Part shown: piece after piece, positions 54,651 to 63,895 of the stretch
Numbering within the stretch: the first letter of the stretch is position 1
Layout: every line of letters starts with the position of its first letter
Source of the DNA: Bacteroidia bacterium
GTDB lineage: Bacteria; Bacteroidota; Bacteroidia; J057
DNA length: 64,000 nt
NCBI GenBank assembly: GCA_030430205.1
Contig: JAUIGE010000003.1
Span: forward strand, 1 to 64,000
Direction: 5' to 3'
Made by a program: the position numbers and the translations under genes
The notes under the pieces: generated by a model
What the model saw: only the letters and a program-made list of their open reading frames with translations
What the model was told of the DNA's origin: nothing
Databases searched by the model: none

Positions 54651-54779
54651 GTTTTGAGTTTCGGGTTTCGGGTTTCGGGTTTCGGGTTTCGGGTTTCGGG
54701 TTTCGAGTTTCGGGTTTCGAGTTTTGAGTCTCGCTTCTCGCTTCTCGGCTCTCGGCTCTCGGCTCTCGCCTCTCACCTC
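54651..54779 (-). repeat. Heptamer tandem array D (GTTTCGG then CTCTCGG units)
   Basis: On the plus strand the array reads in strict 7-base register: GTTTTGA, six GTTTCGG, variants GTTTCGA, GTTTTGA, then GTCTCGC, TTCTCGC, TTCTCGG, two CTCTCGG, CTCTCGC and CTCTCAC. The units of arrays C and B appear joined in one register, which suggests one repeat family. It fills the gap between fadB (stop 54780) and fadA (start 54629). No inverted arm here. Confidence 0.88.
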
Positions 54780-57230
54780 CTAATTCCTCAAAGGTTTTCC
54801 CGTCTGCAGCATGTGCTGGATGCGTTGCATGGTTTTTTGCTCGCCTAGCAGGCTGAGAAAGGCTTCACGCTCGATATCGAGCAGGTACTGCTCAGATACG
54901 CGGTTGTCTTCGCCGGTCAGGTCTCCGCCGCAGAGGACCCACGCGATCTTGCGTGAGATCTTGGCATCATGCTCGGAGGCGTAGCGTCCGTATTGCATGC
55001 CGGCTATGCCGGCGTAGAATGTACTGAGGGTATTGCGGCCCAGAACTTTGATGTCTTTGCGCTCCACAGGAGGCGTATAGCCATCTGCGGCCAGTGCCAG
55101 CACTGCTTCTTTCGCTTCTTTGATGCGATGCTCCATATTGAGGACAATCTGGTCCTGAGGGCGGATCACATGCATGGCTCGCGCTTCTTCGGCAGAAGTG
55201 GATACTTTGGCTGTAGCTATATTCATCAGGAAGTCCTGGAGAACAGCATTGCCTACCGTGCCATTTTCGCTGTAAATGTCTGACGCCCGCAGGGCAAACT
55301 CTTTGGTGCCTCCGCCGCCGGGAATCAGTCCGACGCCCACTTCAACCAGCCCAATGTAGCTTTCGGCTGCTGCGACGATTTTGTCAGCATGCATGGAAAA
55401 TTCACATCCACCGCCCAGACACATGGCATGAGGAGCCATGACTACAGGCACAGAGGAGAGGCGAATCCGCATGGCGGTCTGCTGGAATTGATGAACGGCA
55501 TTGGCCAGTTCATCCCAATCCTGCTGCATGGCCATCATGGCCATCAGCATAAGGTTGGCTCCTACGGAGAAGTTGGTGCCTTCATTGGCGATGACCACGC
55601 CCTGGTAGCCATGTTTCTCGGCATAGTCTATGCCTTCATGTATGGCGCGTATGCAGCCCTCTCCGAGGGTATTCATCTTGGAGTGAAACTCCACATTCAA
55701 TACGCCATCGCCGATGTCGATGACAGAAGCATCGCTATTGTGCCATACGGTTTTATTTTCCCGAAAATTATCCAGAAGAATCAGTGATTCGGTACCTGGA
55801 ATAGCCTGATAGCTTTTGCTGGCCGTATCGTAATAAAACTTTTTACCGTTTTCGATTTTGTAAAAACTTTCATGTCCGGCATCCAGCATTTCGGTTACCC
55901 AATCTGCTATCTTCAAGCCTTCTCCTTCAAACTGGTCCAGGGTCTTTTTGAGGCCTATAAGGTCCCAGGTCTCAAATGGTCCTTTGTCCCATCCAAAACC
56001 CGCACATACGGCATCATCTATTTGGTACAAAGCATCAGCGATCTCCGGGATGCGGTTGGAAGCGTAAGCAAAAAGCCCTAAAGCTGACCTGCGAACAAAT
56101 TGGCCGCCTTTGTCATCGGCTTCAAAAAATACATTGAGGCGCTTGCCCAGGTCACTCAGGTTCTTGGTTGCCTTCAGGCTTGGGAGGTCTACTTTTATCG
56201 CCGGGCGGTATTCGAGGGTATTCAGGTCGAGTGAAAGAATCACCCGGTTGCCCTTTTCGTCTTTGGTTTTTTTGTAAAAACCTTGCTGGGTTTTGTCTCC
56301 AAACCAGCCTTTTTCAATCAGGCCTTTCACATAAGAAGGCGCTTCAAAGCTAGCCCGGGACTCGTCCTGTGGACAATTTTGCCTGATGCCTTCCAGCACT
56401 TTCACGGTCGTATCCAGACCTACGAGATCACTTAGCCGGAATGTTCCGGTTTTGGGTTTGCCTGTAGCAGGCCCTGTCAGTTTATCTACTTCTTCTATCG
56501 TCAGGCCGATTTCATCCACCAACTGAAAGACGCGGGACATCGCATATACGCCTACCCGGTTGGCGATGAAGGCGGGGGTATCCTTGCAGAGAACGGTCTT
56601 TTTTCCCAGAAATAAATCGCCATAATACATCAGGAAGTCCAGCAATGCCGGATCCGTATCTGGCCCGGGAATGACCTCCAGCAAGCGCAGGTAGCGCGGG
56701 GGATTGAAAAAGTGTGTTCCGGCAAAGTTGTGGCGAAAATCTTCCGAACGGCCTTCGCTCATCATGTGGATAGGAATCCCCGATGTATTGGACGTAATGA
56801 TGCTGCCAGGCTTGCGGTATTTTTCCACTTTTTCAAACACCAGTTGCTTGATATCCAGTCTTTCGACGACCACTTCCATGACCCAGTCGCAGTCAGCGAT
56901 CTTTTCGAAATCGTCTTCGAAATTTCCTGTCTTGATGCGGCTGGCAAAAGATTGCTCATAGAGCGGTGCGGGTTTGCCCTTGACAGCGCTCATGAGCGCT
57001 TCATTGACGAGGCGGTTGCGTACAGCAGGGTGCTCCAGGCTCAGGCCTTGGGCCTGCTCTTTGGCGTTGAGTTCTCGCGGCACGATGTCAAGTAGCAATA
57101 CTTCCACACCAATATTGGCGAAATGGCAGGCGATGCGTGAACCCATCACCCCGGAGCCCAGTATGGCTATCTTTTGAATTTTTCGGGCCGAAACACGGGA
57201 TGTTTCGGGAGAAGTTTTCTCAGTTATCAT
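54780..57230 (-). CDS. fadB: 3-hydroxyacyl-CoA dehydrogenase / enoyl-CoA hydratase fusion
   Basis: This protein has 816 residues. The NAD-binding dehydrogenase comes first (IAILGSGVMGSRIACHFANIG; GTHFFNPPRYLRLLEVIPG; FIANRVGVYAM), and the hydratase/isomerase part last (ANEGTNFSVGANL; GLVEVGVGLIPGGGGTKE), the reverse order of E. coli FadB. This order is usual for the long Bacteroidota enzymes. Steps two and three of beta-oxidation. Starts 2 bases after the MarR gene stop (57232), so it is coupled to that regulator. Confidence 0.93.
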   Translation of the reverse strand: MITEKTSPETSRVSARKIQKIAILGSGVMGSRIACHFANIGVEVLLLDIVPRELNAKEQAQGLSLEHPAVRNRLVNEALMSAVKGKPAPLYEQSFASRIKTGNFEDDFEKIADCDWVMEVVVERLDIKQLVFEKVEKYRKPGSIITSNTSGIPIHMMSEGRSEDFRHNFAGTHFFNPPRYLRLLEVIPGPDTDPALLDFLMYYGDLFLGKKTVLCKDTPAFIANRVGVYAMSRVFQLVDEIGLTIEEVDKLTGPATGKPKTGTFRLSDLVGLDTTVKVLEGIRQNCPQDESRASFEAPSYVKGLIEKGWFGDKTQQGFYKKTKDEKGNRVILSLDLNTLEYRPAIKVDLPSLKATKNLSDLGKRLNVFFEADDKGGQFVRRSALGLFAYASNRIPEIADALYQIDDAVCAGFGWDKGPFETWDLIGLKKTLDQFEGEGLKIADWVTEMLDAGHESFYKIENGKKFYYDTASKSYQAIPGTESLILLDNFRENKTVWHNSDASVIDIGDGVLNVEFHSKMNTLGEGCIRAIHEGIDYAEKHGYQGVVIANEGTNFSVGANLMLMAMMAMQQDWDELANAVHQFQQTAMRIRLSSVPVVMAPHAMCLGGGCEFSMHADKIVAAAESYIGLVEVGVGLIPGGGGTKEFALRASDIYSENGTVGNAVLQDFLMNIATAKVSTSAEEARAMHVIRPQDQIVLNMEHRIKEAKEAVLALAADGYTPPVERKDIKVLGRNTLSTFYAGIAGMQYGRYASEHDAKISRKIAWVLCGGDLTGEDNRVSEQYLLDIEREAFLSLLGEQKTMQRIQHMLQTGKPLRN

Positions 57231-57231
57231 A

Positions 57232-57723
57232 TTAGTTGCGTTCTTTTATCACTTCGTTTATCTGGTCTATCACTTCAAAAAAAGTTTGAATTTTATCCCT
57301 GGGGATTGCGTCATATAAGTCTTTATTGAAGCCGATAACGACTTCTTTTGATTTAGCTTTTGCCTTTAATCCCAGCTCTGTTGGGAAAATGCGCACCATG
57401 CGGCCATCACTTGGATCTTGCTCTCTGCGAATCAGCCCTTGTTCCTCCATTTTAGCCAGCATCCGGGTCAGACTGCGGGACTCCATGCCCATGAGGGGCG
57501 CGATTTTGGTCGCTGGGGTCCCTTCCTTATCGTCTATATGCAAAAGAACAAAACCAATATTGGTATTAATTCCCTCTTGTTGGGCGATGTTGTTGTACAT
57601 GCGCGAGATTGCCAGCCAGGTGACTTTAATATCCAGGCCAATCGCTCGCTGCTTGAGCGTTTTAACGTCCACAGAATTCGGTTTAGGTGATGTGATAAAT
57701 GAAAATGTTATGCTTGCATACAA
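57232..57723 (-). CDS. MarR family transcriptional regulator
   Basis: This protein has 163 residues with a winged-helix: INTNIGFVLLHIDDKEGTPATKI, recognition helix MGMESRSLTRMLAKMEEQGLI and wing RREQDPSDGRMVRIFPTELG. First gene of the operon MarR-fadB-fadA, so it probably controls fatty acid oxidation, with an acyl-CoA or fatty acid as ligand by analogy. The start (ATG 57723) gives a short non-family leader of about 20 residues; a later start is possible. Confidence 0.9.
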   Translation of the reverse strand: MYASITFSFITSPKPNSVDVKTLKQRAIGLDIKVTWLAISRMYNNIAQQEGINTNIGFVLLHIDDKEGTPATKIAPLMGMESRSLTRMLAKMEEQGLIRREQDPSDGRMVRIFPTELGLKAKAKSKEVVIGFNKDLYDAIPRDKIQTFFEVIDQINEVIKERN

Positions 57724-57768
57724 AATTATGCAAGTAGAGGGAGAAATGCAATGGGGGGTATTGCCTGA

Positions 57769-58806
57769 TTAGCGAATATTATTCGAATCCAAAAACTGGT
57801 GGTAGCCCCGGGCATAGTTCAAATGCTCCGTCAGGTTTTTGGAAAACTGGTGGTAGCCGCTGCCATCAGGATTGGCGCAAAAATAATAGAATTCATGCCG
57901 CTCATTGGCCAGAACAGCATCGATGGAGGGGATGGAGGCGGTGCAAATCGGCCCGGGCGGGACGCCTGCATACTTATAGGTATTATAAGGAGAGTCGATT
58001 TCGAGGTGCACGTTGAGAACGCGCTTGATGGTAAAATCGCCGACGGCGAATTTGACGGTGGGGTCGGCATCCAGTTTCATCCGCTTGCGGATGCGGTTGA
58101 GGTATACGCCCGCTACGCGGGCTTTTTCGTCATTGCGGTTGGTTTCTTCTTCAACAATAGATGCAATGGTCATCACTTCCTGCCTGGTCAGGCCTAGCTG
58201 TGCCCGCTGTGCTTCACGGCGGTCGTTCCAAAAAGTACGGTATTCTTTGTACATTCTTCTCACAAATTCTTCGGGCGAAGTTTTGTCTTTGGACCAATAC
58301 ATTTCATAGGTATTCGGAATCATGATCCCCAGAATAGTCTTGGGCGTAAGCCCAAATTCACGAAGAAAGGCTTCATTATTGAATGTATACATCAATTCGG
58401 TCTTGGACATCTCAAAGCGCTCTGCTACATGCAGGGCAAAATCCTCCGGTAGACGTGCCTTCACAAAGGTGAATTGGATGGGCGTTTGTTGTCCTGAACG
58501 CAGCAATTGTACCAACTCTCTGTTGCTCATACCATCCCGCAAGATATAGCGGCCAGGGTGTACATGTCTGGGATAGTTCATCTGACGGGATACGCGTTGA
58601 AAACCCTCGGGGCGGGTGATGACCTTGTCTCTCAATAGCGTTTCTCCTACATAAGTATAATCTACTCCTGTAGGGATGTATAGATCATAGGTGTCCCCTG
58701 ACTCGATGCGCACGGAGGGCGCAAAAACCCACTTATAGACCGGATAGATGACCAGAACAATCAATCCTATTCCTACTGCCAATAATATCGGGCGATATTT
58801 TTTCAT
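57769..58806 (-). CDS. mltG: Endolytic murein transglycosylase
   Basis: This protein has 345 residues with a single N-terminal membrane helix (ILLAVGIGLIVLVIYPVYKWVF) and a periplasmic YceG domain. Catalytic Glu in VMTIASIVEEETNRNDEKARVAGVYLNRI (first E of EEET). LDADPTVKFAVGD, SPYNTYKYAGVPPGPICTAS and the end YYFCANPDGSGYHQFSK are family motifs. It cuts nascent peptidoglycan strands and sets glycan chain length. Confidence 0.95.
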   Translation of the reverse strand: MKKYRPILLAVGIGLIVLVIYPVYKWVFAPSVRIESGDTYDLYIPTGVDYTYVGETLLRDKVITRPEGFQRVSRQMNYPRHVHPGRYILRDGMSNRELVQLLRSGQQTPIQFTFVKARLPEDFALHVAERFEMSKTELMYTFNNEAFLREFGLTPKTILGIMIPNTYEMYWSKDKTSPEEFVRRMYKEYRTFWNDRREAQRAQLGLTRQEVMTIASIVEEETNRNDEKARVAGVYLNRIRKRMKLDADPTVKFAVGDFTIKRVLNVHLEIDSPYNTYKYAGVPPGPICTASIPSIDAVLANERHEFYYFCANPDGSGYHQFSKNLTEHLNYARGYHQFLDSNNIR

Positions 58807-58869
58807 ATACTTTTATTATGCTTTATGCTTGTCGCGATTTCCTCTTCAAATTTAGCTAATTTCGTCGGT

Positions 58870-59529
58870 ATGAAGGAGCAATTAACAGATTCACATAAAT
58901 TTCAGCTTTGGCGGTCACATTTGAAAGAAAATGGCTTGCAAGTTCATGCTATGCATGAAATTTATACCAAGTATCGAGCTAACGGAGAGGCCCTGTTTGC
59001 CCTTGTCGAACTGGATGCTACTACACCTGAAGGGGATAAAATCCCTCCGATCTGTTTTATCAAAGGGCAGATTGTCTCCGTCCAGGTGTGCCTGATAGAC
59101 AAAGAAAGTCAGGATAAGTACCTGCTTCTTGTGCGCCAGCGGCGGATTTGCAATGGCGACTATATGTATGAGCAAGTGGCAGGCATGGTAGATACTACGG
59201 ATGATCCCTGGGATGTAGCCATGAAGGAAGTAGAAGAGGAAACGGGCTTACATATCTCAAAAGATCAGCTTCATCTTCTCAATGAAGAGCCCTATTATAC
59301 GACCACAGGGACTTCAGATGAAGCTTTGTTTTTTTTCTGTGTAGATATAGAAATGACGATAGAGGAAATACAAGCAAGGCATAATCAGGAGCAGGGCGTG
59401 GAGCATGAGCACGAGCGCATCATCACAGAGGTGATCCCATTAAATGAAGCCCGAAGGTATTTGAAAAATACCAGCGGACTATTGAATTTATTTTTGTACG
59501 AAGAGTGGATTCGCTTATCTCGGGCTTAG
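58870..59529 (+). CDS. NUDIX hydrolase
   Basis: This protein has 219 residues. The Nudix box is GMVDTTDDPWDVAMKEVEEETGL: it fits Gx5Ex7REUxEExGU with Asp for the first Glu and Lys for Arg. It lies between strands KYLLLVRQRR and LLNEEPYYTTTGTSDEALFFF, reminiscent of ADP-sugar pyrophosphatases. The ATG at 58870 (MKEQLTDSHKF) is preferred over one at 58825. Its stop overlaps the convergent lipoprotein gene by 15 bp. Substrate unknown. Confidence 0.85.
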   Translation: MKEQLTDSHKFQLWRSHLKENGLQVHAMHEIYTKYRANGEALFALVELDATTPEGDKIPPICFIKGQIVSVQVCLIDKESQDKYLLLVRQRRICNGDYMYEQVAGMVDTTDDPWDVAMKEVEEETGLHISKDQLHLLNEEPYYTTTGTSDEALFFFCVDIEMTIEEIQARHNQEQGVEHEHERIITEVIPLNEARRYLKNTSGLLNLFLYEEWIRLSRA

Positions 59530-59970
59530 ACGGAGGCTCATGCGGTCCCCATTGTCAATATAGTTAATCCACAATTCGTCGCTGGCCAGCCTCTTGATGT
59601 CAAAGTAAAGCAATCGGTCATCACCTACAGATTCATCCAAATAGGTAATTTTGATTTGCTCATCCAATGTCGCCAGTTCCCAGCGGGGATCTTTGCCTTC
59701 AAATTTATATTCTGTGGGATTGCCCGTAAGTTTATAGAACCATTCAAATACCCCATTTTCGCGAAAGCTCATGTGAACGTATTCGAAATCGGTCTTGATA
59801 TCGATATCATTTTTCGAAATCAAAAAGGCTTTCCAGTCATTGATGACACGTGTTTCACGCGATTGGAAAGCTATGACCGGGCCATCTTCATATTTTTTAC
59901 ATCCACTCAGATAAGCAGATGAAAAAAGCAAAATAACGGCTAGCAGGAAAAAAGAAATGCGTCGATTCAT
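59515..59970 (-). CDS. Hypothetical lipoprotein
   Basis: This protein has about 151 residues with a signal peptide and a lipobox (AYLSGCKKYEDGP). The rest is a compact beta-rich domain (VIAFQSRETRVINDWKAFLIS; VHMSFRENGVFEWFYKL) like Bacteroidota lipocalin-type proteins. No family recognised. Convergent and overlapping with the NUDIX gene. Confidence 0.65.
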   Translation of the reverse strand: MNRRISFFLLAVILLFSSAYLSGCKKYEDGPVIAFQSRETRVINDWKAFLISKNDIDIKTDFEYVHMSFRENGVFEWFYKLTGNPTEYKFEGKDPRWELATLDEQIKITYLDESVGDDRLLYFDIKRLASDELWINYIDNGDRMSLRLSPR

Positions 59971-60024
59971 TATCATTAAACTTTGATATCAAATATAATA
60001 AACTGTCAATTTCACCAAATTATT

Positions 60025-60501
60025 TTGAATACCCCAGACGAAATCATCCATAAATTATTTCGCTATTGCGCATATCAGGAGCGTTGCAGGCAGGAAGTCC
60101 GGCGCAAAATGGCGGATTGGGACGCTGATCCTACCGAATATGATCTCATCCTTGACTACCTTGAAGAAGAAGGCTTTTTGGAAGAAGCTCGTTTTGCTCA
60201 GGTTTTTGCCGGAGGAAAATTTCGGGTTAAACGCTGGGGAAGACATAAAATCAGAAATGAGTTGCGAAAACGGAATATTGATTCTGGTTCAATTGAGCGG
60301 GCAATCGCCCGTGAGATCTCAGATGACGCCTATTTACAAAGCCTGACATATCTGATAGAGAAAAGGGTTTCTGATTTTAGCCAATCGATTTCCCTGGATG
60401 AAAAACAAAAAATTTTCCGCTACCTACAACAAAAAGGCTATGAATGGGAATTGATTCATGCTGTTTGGAACAATTTGTCCTCTGAAGCGCAGGGCGATTG
60501 A
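60025..60501 (+). CDS. recX: Regulatory protein RecX
   Basis: This protein has about 158 residues of three-helix repeats. HKLFRYCAYQERCRQEVRRKM, DYLEEEGFLEEARFAQVFAGG and FRVKRWGRHKIRNELRKRNI are the family marks. It modulates RecA filaments. Both possible starts are TTG (60025 and 59983); 60025 is chosen as the family start. recA is not adjacent. Confidence 0.9.
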   Translation: MNTPDEIIHKLFRYCAYQERCRQEVRRKMADWDADPTEYDLILDYLEEEGFLEEARFAQVFAGGKFRVKRWGRHKIRNELRKRNIDSGSIERAIAREISDDAYLQSLTYLIEKRVSDFSQSISLDEKQKIFRYLQQKGYEWELIHAVWNNLSSEAQGD

Positions 60502-60504
60502 CCA

Positions 60505-60544
60505 CAAAAAAAACCTGTACGAAAAGTTCGCACAGGTTTTTTTA
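60505..60544. terminator. Bidirectional terminator between recX and the GldJ/K-type gene
   Basis: AAACCTGT (60511-60518) and ACAGGTTT (60532-60539), with A-run before and T-run after, plus an inner CGAA/TTCG stem. Works for both convergent genes. Confidence 0.85.
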
Positions 60545-60561
60545 TTATTTGTTCTCTGCGA

Positions 60562-61794
60562 TTACCACTTTTCAGGGCTTCCTACGCGAATCATCGCACA
60601 ACGGAAACCAATCGTAGCAGCAGAAGAGTCTGCATTGTAGTAGCGACGTGAGCCGGGAGACAGGTAGTATGCAATGTCTGCCCATGAACCTCCACGGTAC
60701 ACCTTGATGTTATCGAAAGCATCATTTCCAGGGGTAAAGTCATCTGGGTTGAAAAGCAGAGACTCTTTACGCTTGTAGGAAATATCGTCCAACCAATCAT
60801 CAGGGCGGATTTCTGTTTTACCTTTGCGACGGAATGGGTTGAAGTCGTTTACATCTTCAAGCGCCAAAATACGGTAGGTATCCTGAGTCCACTCAGCCAC
60901 ATTTCCGGACATATTGTACAATCCGAAGTCATTAGGATAGAACTCCATAACAGGAGAAGTGATCATGTAATGGTCAGTCATGTGCTTGCCATCACCTCCA
61001 CGCCATCCGGCGTAGTCACCGCGTCCGCGTTTGAAGTTGGCATTGAACTCGCCTTTGCGGTTACGAAGGGATTTTCCTTCCCAGGCATAGATTTCGCTTT
61101 CCAACAAGCCACGGGCAGCATATTCCCACTCTGCCTCAGTTGGGAGACGGTATGCAGGATAGAGCACTGCATTTTCATCTTTTTCCAGGAGGTCATTGTT
61201 AACCATTTGGGTACGCCACTTACAATATTCATTAGCCTGGTGCCAATTGATACCTACTACAGGGTAATTATTGAAAGCAGGGTGACGGTAATATTCCTCT
61301 GAGATGGGATCATTGAATGCAAGGTCACGAAGCCAAACGGTGGTATCGGGATACAATTCATCCACTTTCAGGTCCAAATCAAATCCGCCATTGGCAGTAC
61401 CTGCGGCATTGGGGTCAGCAGTTGCGACAGGGTTCCTTACAAAGTATAAGAACTCCTTCCAGTCCACATTGGAAATTTCCGTTACATCCAAATAAAAGCT
61501 TTGAACTGTTACCTGACGTTGGCGGTTGTCCATGCTATACTCGATGTCCTTTTCGCCACCCCCCATTACGAAGGTACCTCCGGGAATGAGAACCAAGCCT
61601 GGAGCAGGATCTTTTTCTTTATAGGCTACCGGTTTGAAACCATCTTTCCGCGATTTGCTTTTGGTGTATTTCATCCCGGTTTTGCTGCTTGACTTGCCTA
61701 ATCGGTTAAGTTTCTCTGTGTGACTGGAACAGCCCGCGAGTAAACTTCCAAGAAACAAAGCAGCTAGAGCGACAACTAGAAATCTGTTTTTCAT
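60562..61794 (-). CDS. GldJ/GldK-family gliding motility / T9SS lipoprotein (SUMF1 fold)
   Basis: This protein has 410 residues with a lipobox (GSLLAGCSSHTEK). The formylglycine-generating-enzyme-like fold covers about 70-405: PGLVLIPGGTFVMGGG, VQSFYLDVTEISNVDWKEFLYFV, YRLPTEAEWEYAARG, GLYNMSGNVAEWTQDTYR, and YRGGSWADIAYYLSPGSRRY. The N-terminal SSSKTGMKYTKSKSRKDGF looks more like GldJ than GldK/PorK. These proteins form the periplasmic/outer membrane ring or support of T9SS and gliding. It lies 109 bp downstream of a porP/sprF gene, but gldL/M/N are not nearby. Confidence 0.82.
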   Translation of the reverse strand: MKNRFLVVALAALFLGSLLAGCSSHTEKLNRLGKSSSKTGMKYTKSKSRKDGFKPVAYKEKDPAPGLVLIPGGTFVMGGGEKDIEYSMDNRQRQVTVQSFYLDVTEISNVDWKEFLYFVRNPVATADPNAAGTANGGFDLDLKVDELYPDTTVWLRDLAFNDPISEEYYRHPAFNNYPVVGINWHQANEYCKWRTQMVNNDLLEKDENAVLYPAYRLPTEAEWEYAARGLLESEIYAWEGKSLRNRKGEFNANFKRGRGDYAGWRGGDGKHMTDHYMITSPVMEFYPNDFGLYNMSGNVAEWTQDTYRILALEDVNDFNPFRRKGKTEIRPDDWLDDISYKRKESLLFNPDDFTPGNDAFDNIKVYRGGSWADIAYYLSPGSRRYYNADSSAATIGFRCAMIRVGSPEKW

Positions 61795-61903
61795 CGAAAG
61801 AATCTTTTGCTTAAAATACGAAAGGGAAGGTCACAATATTGCTTTAGGCGGTGATTTTAGCCCAACAAAAGTAGATGTTTTTTCGTAAAAATCTCTTTTT
61901 GTC

Positions 61904-62929
61904 TTAAAAATGCGGACAAGGAGGTGGGGTATGTTTCAGTCTCCTGATAGGAGCAAACTGCTCCATCTCCAAAATCAGCGATATTTCATGAGAACCACCA
62001 GAGATACCCTGAGAAAGTTCAGAGATGGTATAGTCAAATGAATACCCAAAACTGAAGTTGTCTTTTCTCACCCCTATCAGGCCGATCAAGGCATCCTGAT
62101 TTCTATACCATAGCCCAAAGACCATCGGGTCATAGTTCAGGTAAAGGCCCGCATCAATCTGTGAGAATTGTCCCTGTACCTTATAGAGGAAGGCAGGAGT
62201 GATAGAAACCCTTTCCGGATCATTATAGGGACCTACAGGGAGTCTTATACCACCTGTAACCGTATACTTCCGGGGAAGATTTGCATTGATGTCTGGACTT
62301 AAAGGCACTTGATTACTTGGATAAAACCTTTGTAGAGGCTCCGTCAGGTGATTGACGGTCAATCCAAGCCAGGCAAACTCATTGAAGTAAGTGACACCTG
62401 CATGAAAGTCCGGGCGAATTTGCACTTCATTGAGCCCCGCAAGCGCGCCGGGCTCAAGGGTAGGTAAGATCACCCCATCTCGGGGGTCGATCTGGTCCGG
62501 GAAACGAAGCTTGAAAAACTCGATACTCGCCTGCTGGAAACCAGCCCCCAGGCCAAAGCGCAATTTATGCTCTTTGGTCAATTCTACCTGGTAGGCATAA
62601 TTGGCGATCAAGTCTATTTTTGTCAAGTTTCCTTCACCGGCACGGTCGTAGGACACATTGATTCCGTATCCCTGCAAGCTTCTCCCAATGTAAAGAGGTT
62701 GATCAAAGGAAAAAGCACCTTGCTGGTAAGCTCCTGGAATCCGTACCCATTGGGCACGATAATTCAAGGCCAGGCGTGGACCGATTCCTGATCCGGCAAA
62801 TGCCGGATTCAGCATCAATAGATTAGAATAAAACTGGGAATACTGCGGGTCTTGAGCAGTCGATTGCTGGGTAAAAATCAGACAAACGAACAAAGACAAC
62901 AAAGAATGAGCTAGTGATTTTTTCATCAT
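61904..62929 (-). CDS. PorP/SprF family T9SS membrane protein
   Basis: This outer membrane barrel has 341 residues with a signal peptide (SLLSLFVCLIFTQQSTAQ) and the family start DPQYSQFYSNLLMLNPAFAGSG. LGLTVNHLTEPLQRFY and FGYSFDYTISELSQGISGGSHEISL are typical. The final residues (RRLKHTPPPCPHF) match many PorP proteins. It probably anchors gliding or T9SS complexes to the outer membrane. Co-directional with the GldJ/K-type gene. Confidence 0.93.
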   Translation of the reverse strand: MMKKSLAHSLLSLFVCLIFTQQSTAQDPQYSQFYSNLLMLNPAFAGSGIGPRLALNYRAQWVRIPGAYQQGAFSFDQPLYIGRSLQGYGINVSYDRAGEGNLTKIDLIANYAYQVELTKEHKLRFGLGAGFQQASIEFFKLRFPDQIDPRDGVILPTLEPGALAGLNEVQIRPDFHAGVTYFNEFAWLGLTVNHLTEPLQRFYPSNQVPLSPDINANLPRKYTVTGGIRLPVGPYNDPERVSITPAFLYKVQGQFSQIDAGLYLNYDPMVFGLWYRNQDALIGLIGVRKDNFSFGYSFDYTISELSQGISGGSHEISLILEMEQFAPIRRLKHTPPPCPHF

Positions 62930-63181
62930 AGATCACGTTAAAAGAAAACAATCACAAGGTAAAATATTTTTGTAGAAAACTTTTGACATATGCACAAATG
63001 AAATTATGCAATTCAAGAAGAGAAAAAAATAATACATTGCATAGGAAATGGTTCAGCAAGATGCAATTTTTTAAAAGAAATGCCAAGGTATGTTAAACAT
63101 GCCCAAAAGCAACAAAGAATCTTTTAAAAGGCGATTTCGACAGGCTTTTTTGAGTTAGTTAAAACTTCAACTAAAAAACGC

Positions 63182-63856
63182 ATGAGTGACCGAAGTAGTA
63201 TATTTGACATGATCGGGCCCGTAATGATTGGCCCCTCCAGTTCACACACCGCTGGTGTGGTCCGTATTGGACGGGTTGCCAGACGCATTTTGGGAGAACA
63301 GCCTCTCCAGGCTACCATTACTTTTTACAATTCATTTGCAAAAACCTACGAAGGCCATGGTAGCGACCGTGCAATCATTGCAGGGCTTTTAGACATGCAA
63401 ACAGACGATGAGCGAATTCGCACTTCGCCAGAAATAGCAAAATCTCTTGGCCTGCAATATACGTTTAAAGCCGTTCACAATGCTTCGACTAATCACCCCA
63501 ATACTGTTCGGGTGGAAGTAAAGGGCGAAAACCGCAAAGCATCGGTTCTGGGCATATCAAAAGGCGGGGGCATCATCTCTATACAAGAGGTTGATGGCTT
63601 TTCCACCAATTTTTCGGCCCAAAGCTATACGCTTCTCATCAAAGCGCAGGATGTTCGTGGAACGATAGCATTTATAAGCAATGTTATCGCCCATGACGGT
63701 GGAAACATCGCCACTGTGACGGTTAACCGGACAGGAAAAAATGCTACTGCCAAATTGGTCTATGAGATAGATCATGCACTCAAGCCTATCACCATTTCAT
63801 ATTTGAAAGAACTATCTTGGACTTTGGAAGTCCTTTATCTACCTATCATGGAATAG
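63182..63856 (+). CDS. sdaAB: L-serine ammonia-lyase, iron-sulfur-dependent, beta subunit
   Basis: This protein has 224 residues. DMIGPVMIGPSSSHTAGVVRIGR is the hallmark, followed by an ACT-type C-terminal region (SYTLLIKAQDVRGTIAFISNVIA). It is the small/regulatory subunit of the two-subunit enzyme that converts serine to pyruvate and ammonia. The alpha subunit gene is not in the window, so it lies elsewhere. Start is the ATG at 63182 (MSDRSSIFDM). Confidence 0.92.
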   Translation: MSDRSSIFDMIGPVMIGPSSSHTAGVVRIGRVARRILGEQPLQATITFYNSFAKTYEGHGSDRAIIAGLLDMQTDDERIRTSPEIAKSLGLQYTFKAVHNASTNHPNTVRVEVKGENRKASVLGISKGGGIISIQEVDGFSTNFSAQSYTLLIKAQDVRGTIAFISNVIAHDGGNIATVTVNRTGKNATAKLVYEIDHALKPITISYLKELSWTLEVLYLPIME

Positions 63857-63895
63857 CGACAGGTAAGGAAATCAAAAAAAGGAAATGAAATTGCC

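Noticed and set aside
54630-54776. 49-residue N-terminal extension of thiolase (repeating ETRNPKP)
   Set aside because: It is the translation of array D; the family start is at 54629.
60562-62929. A complete porPKLMN T9SS core operon
   Set aside because: Only a PorP-type and a GldJ/GldK-type gene are present; recX and a convergent terminator follow, not gldL/M/N.
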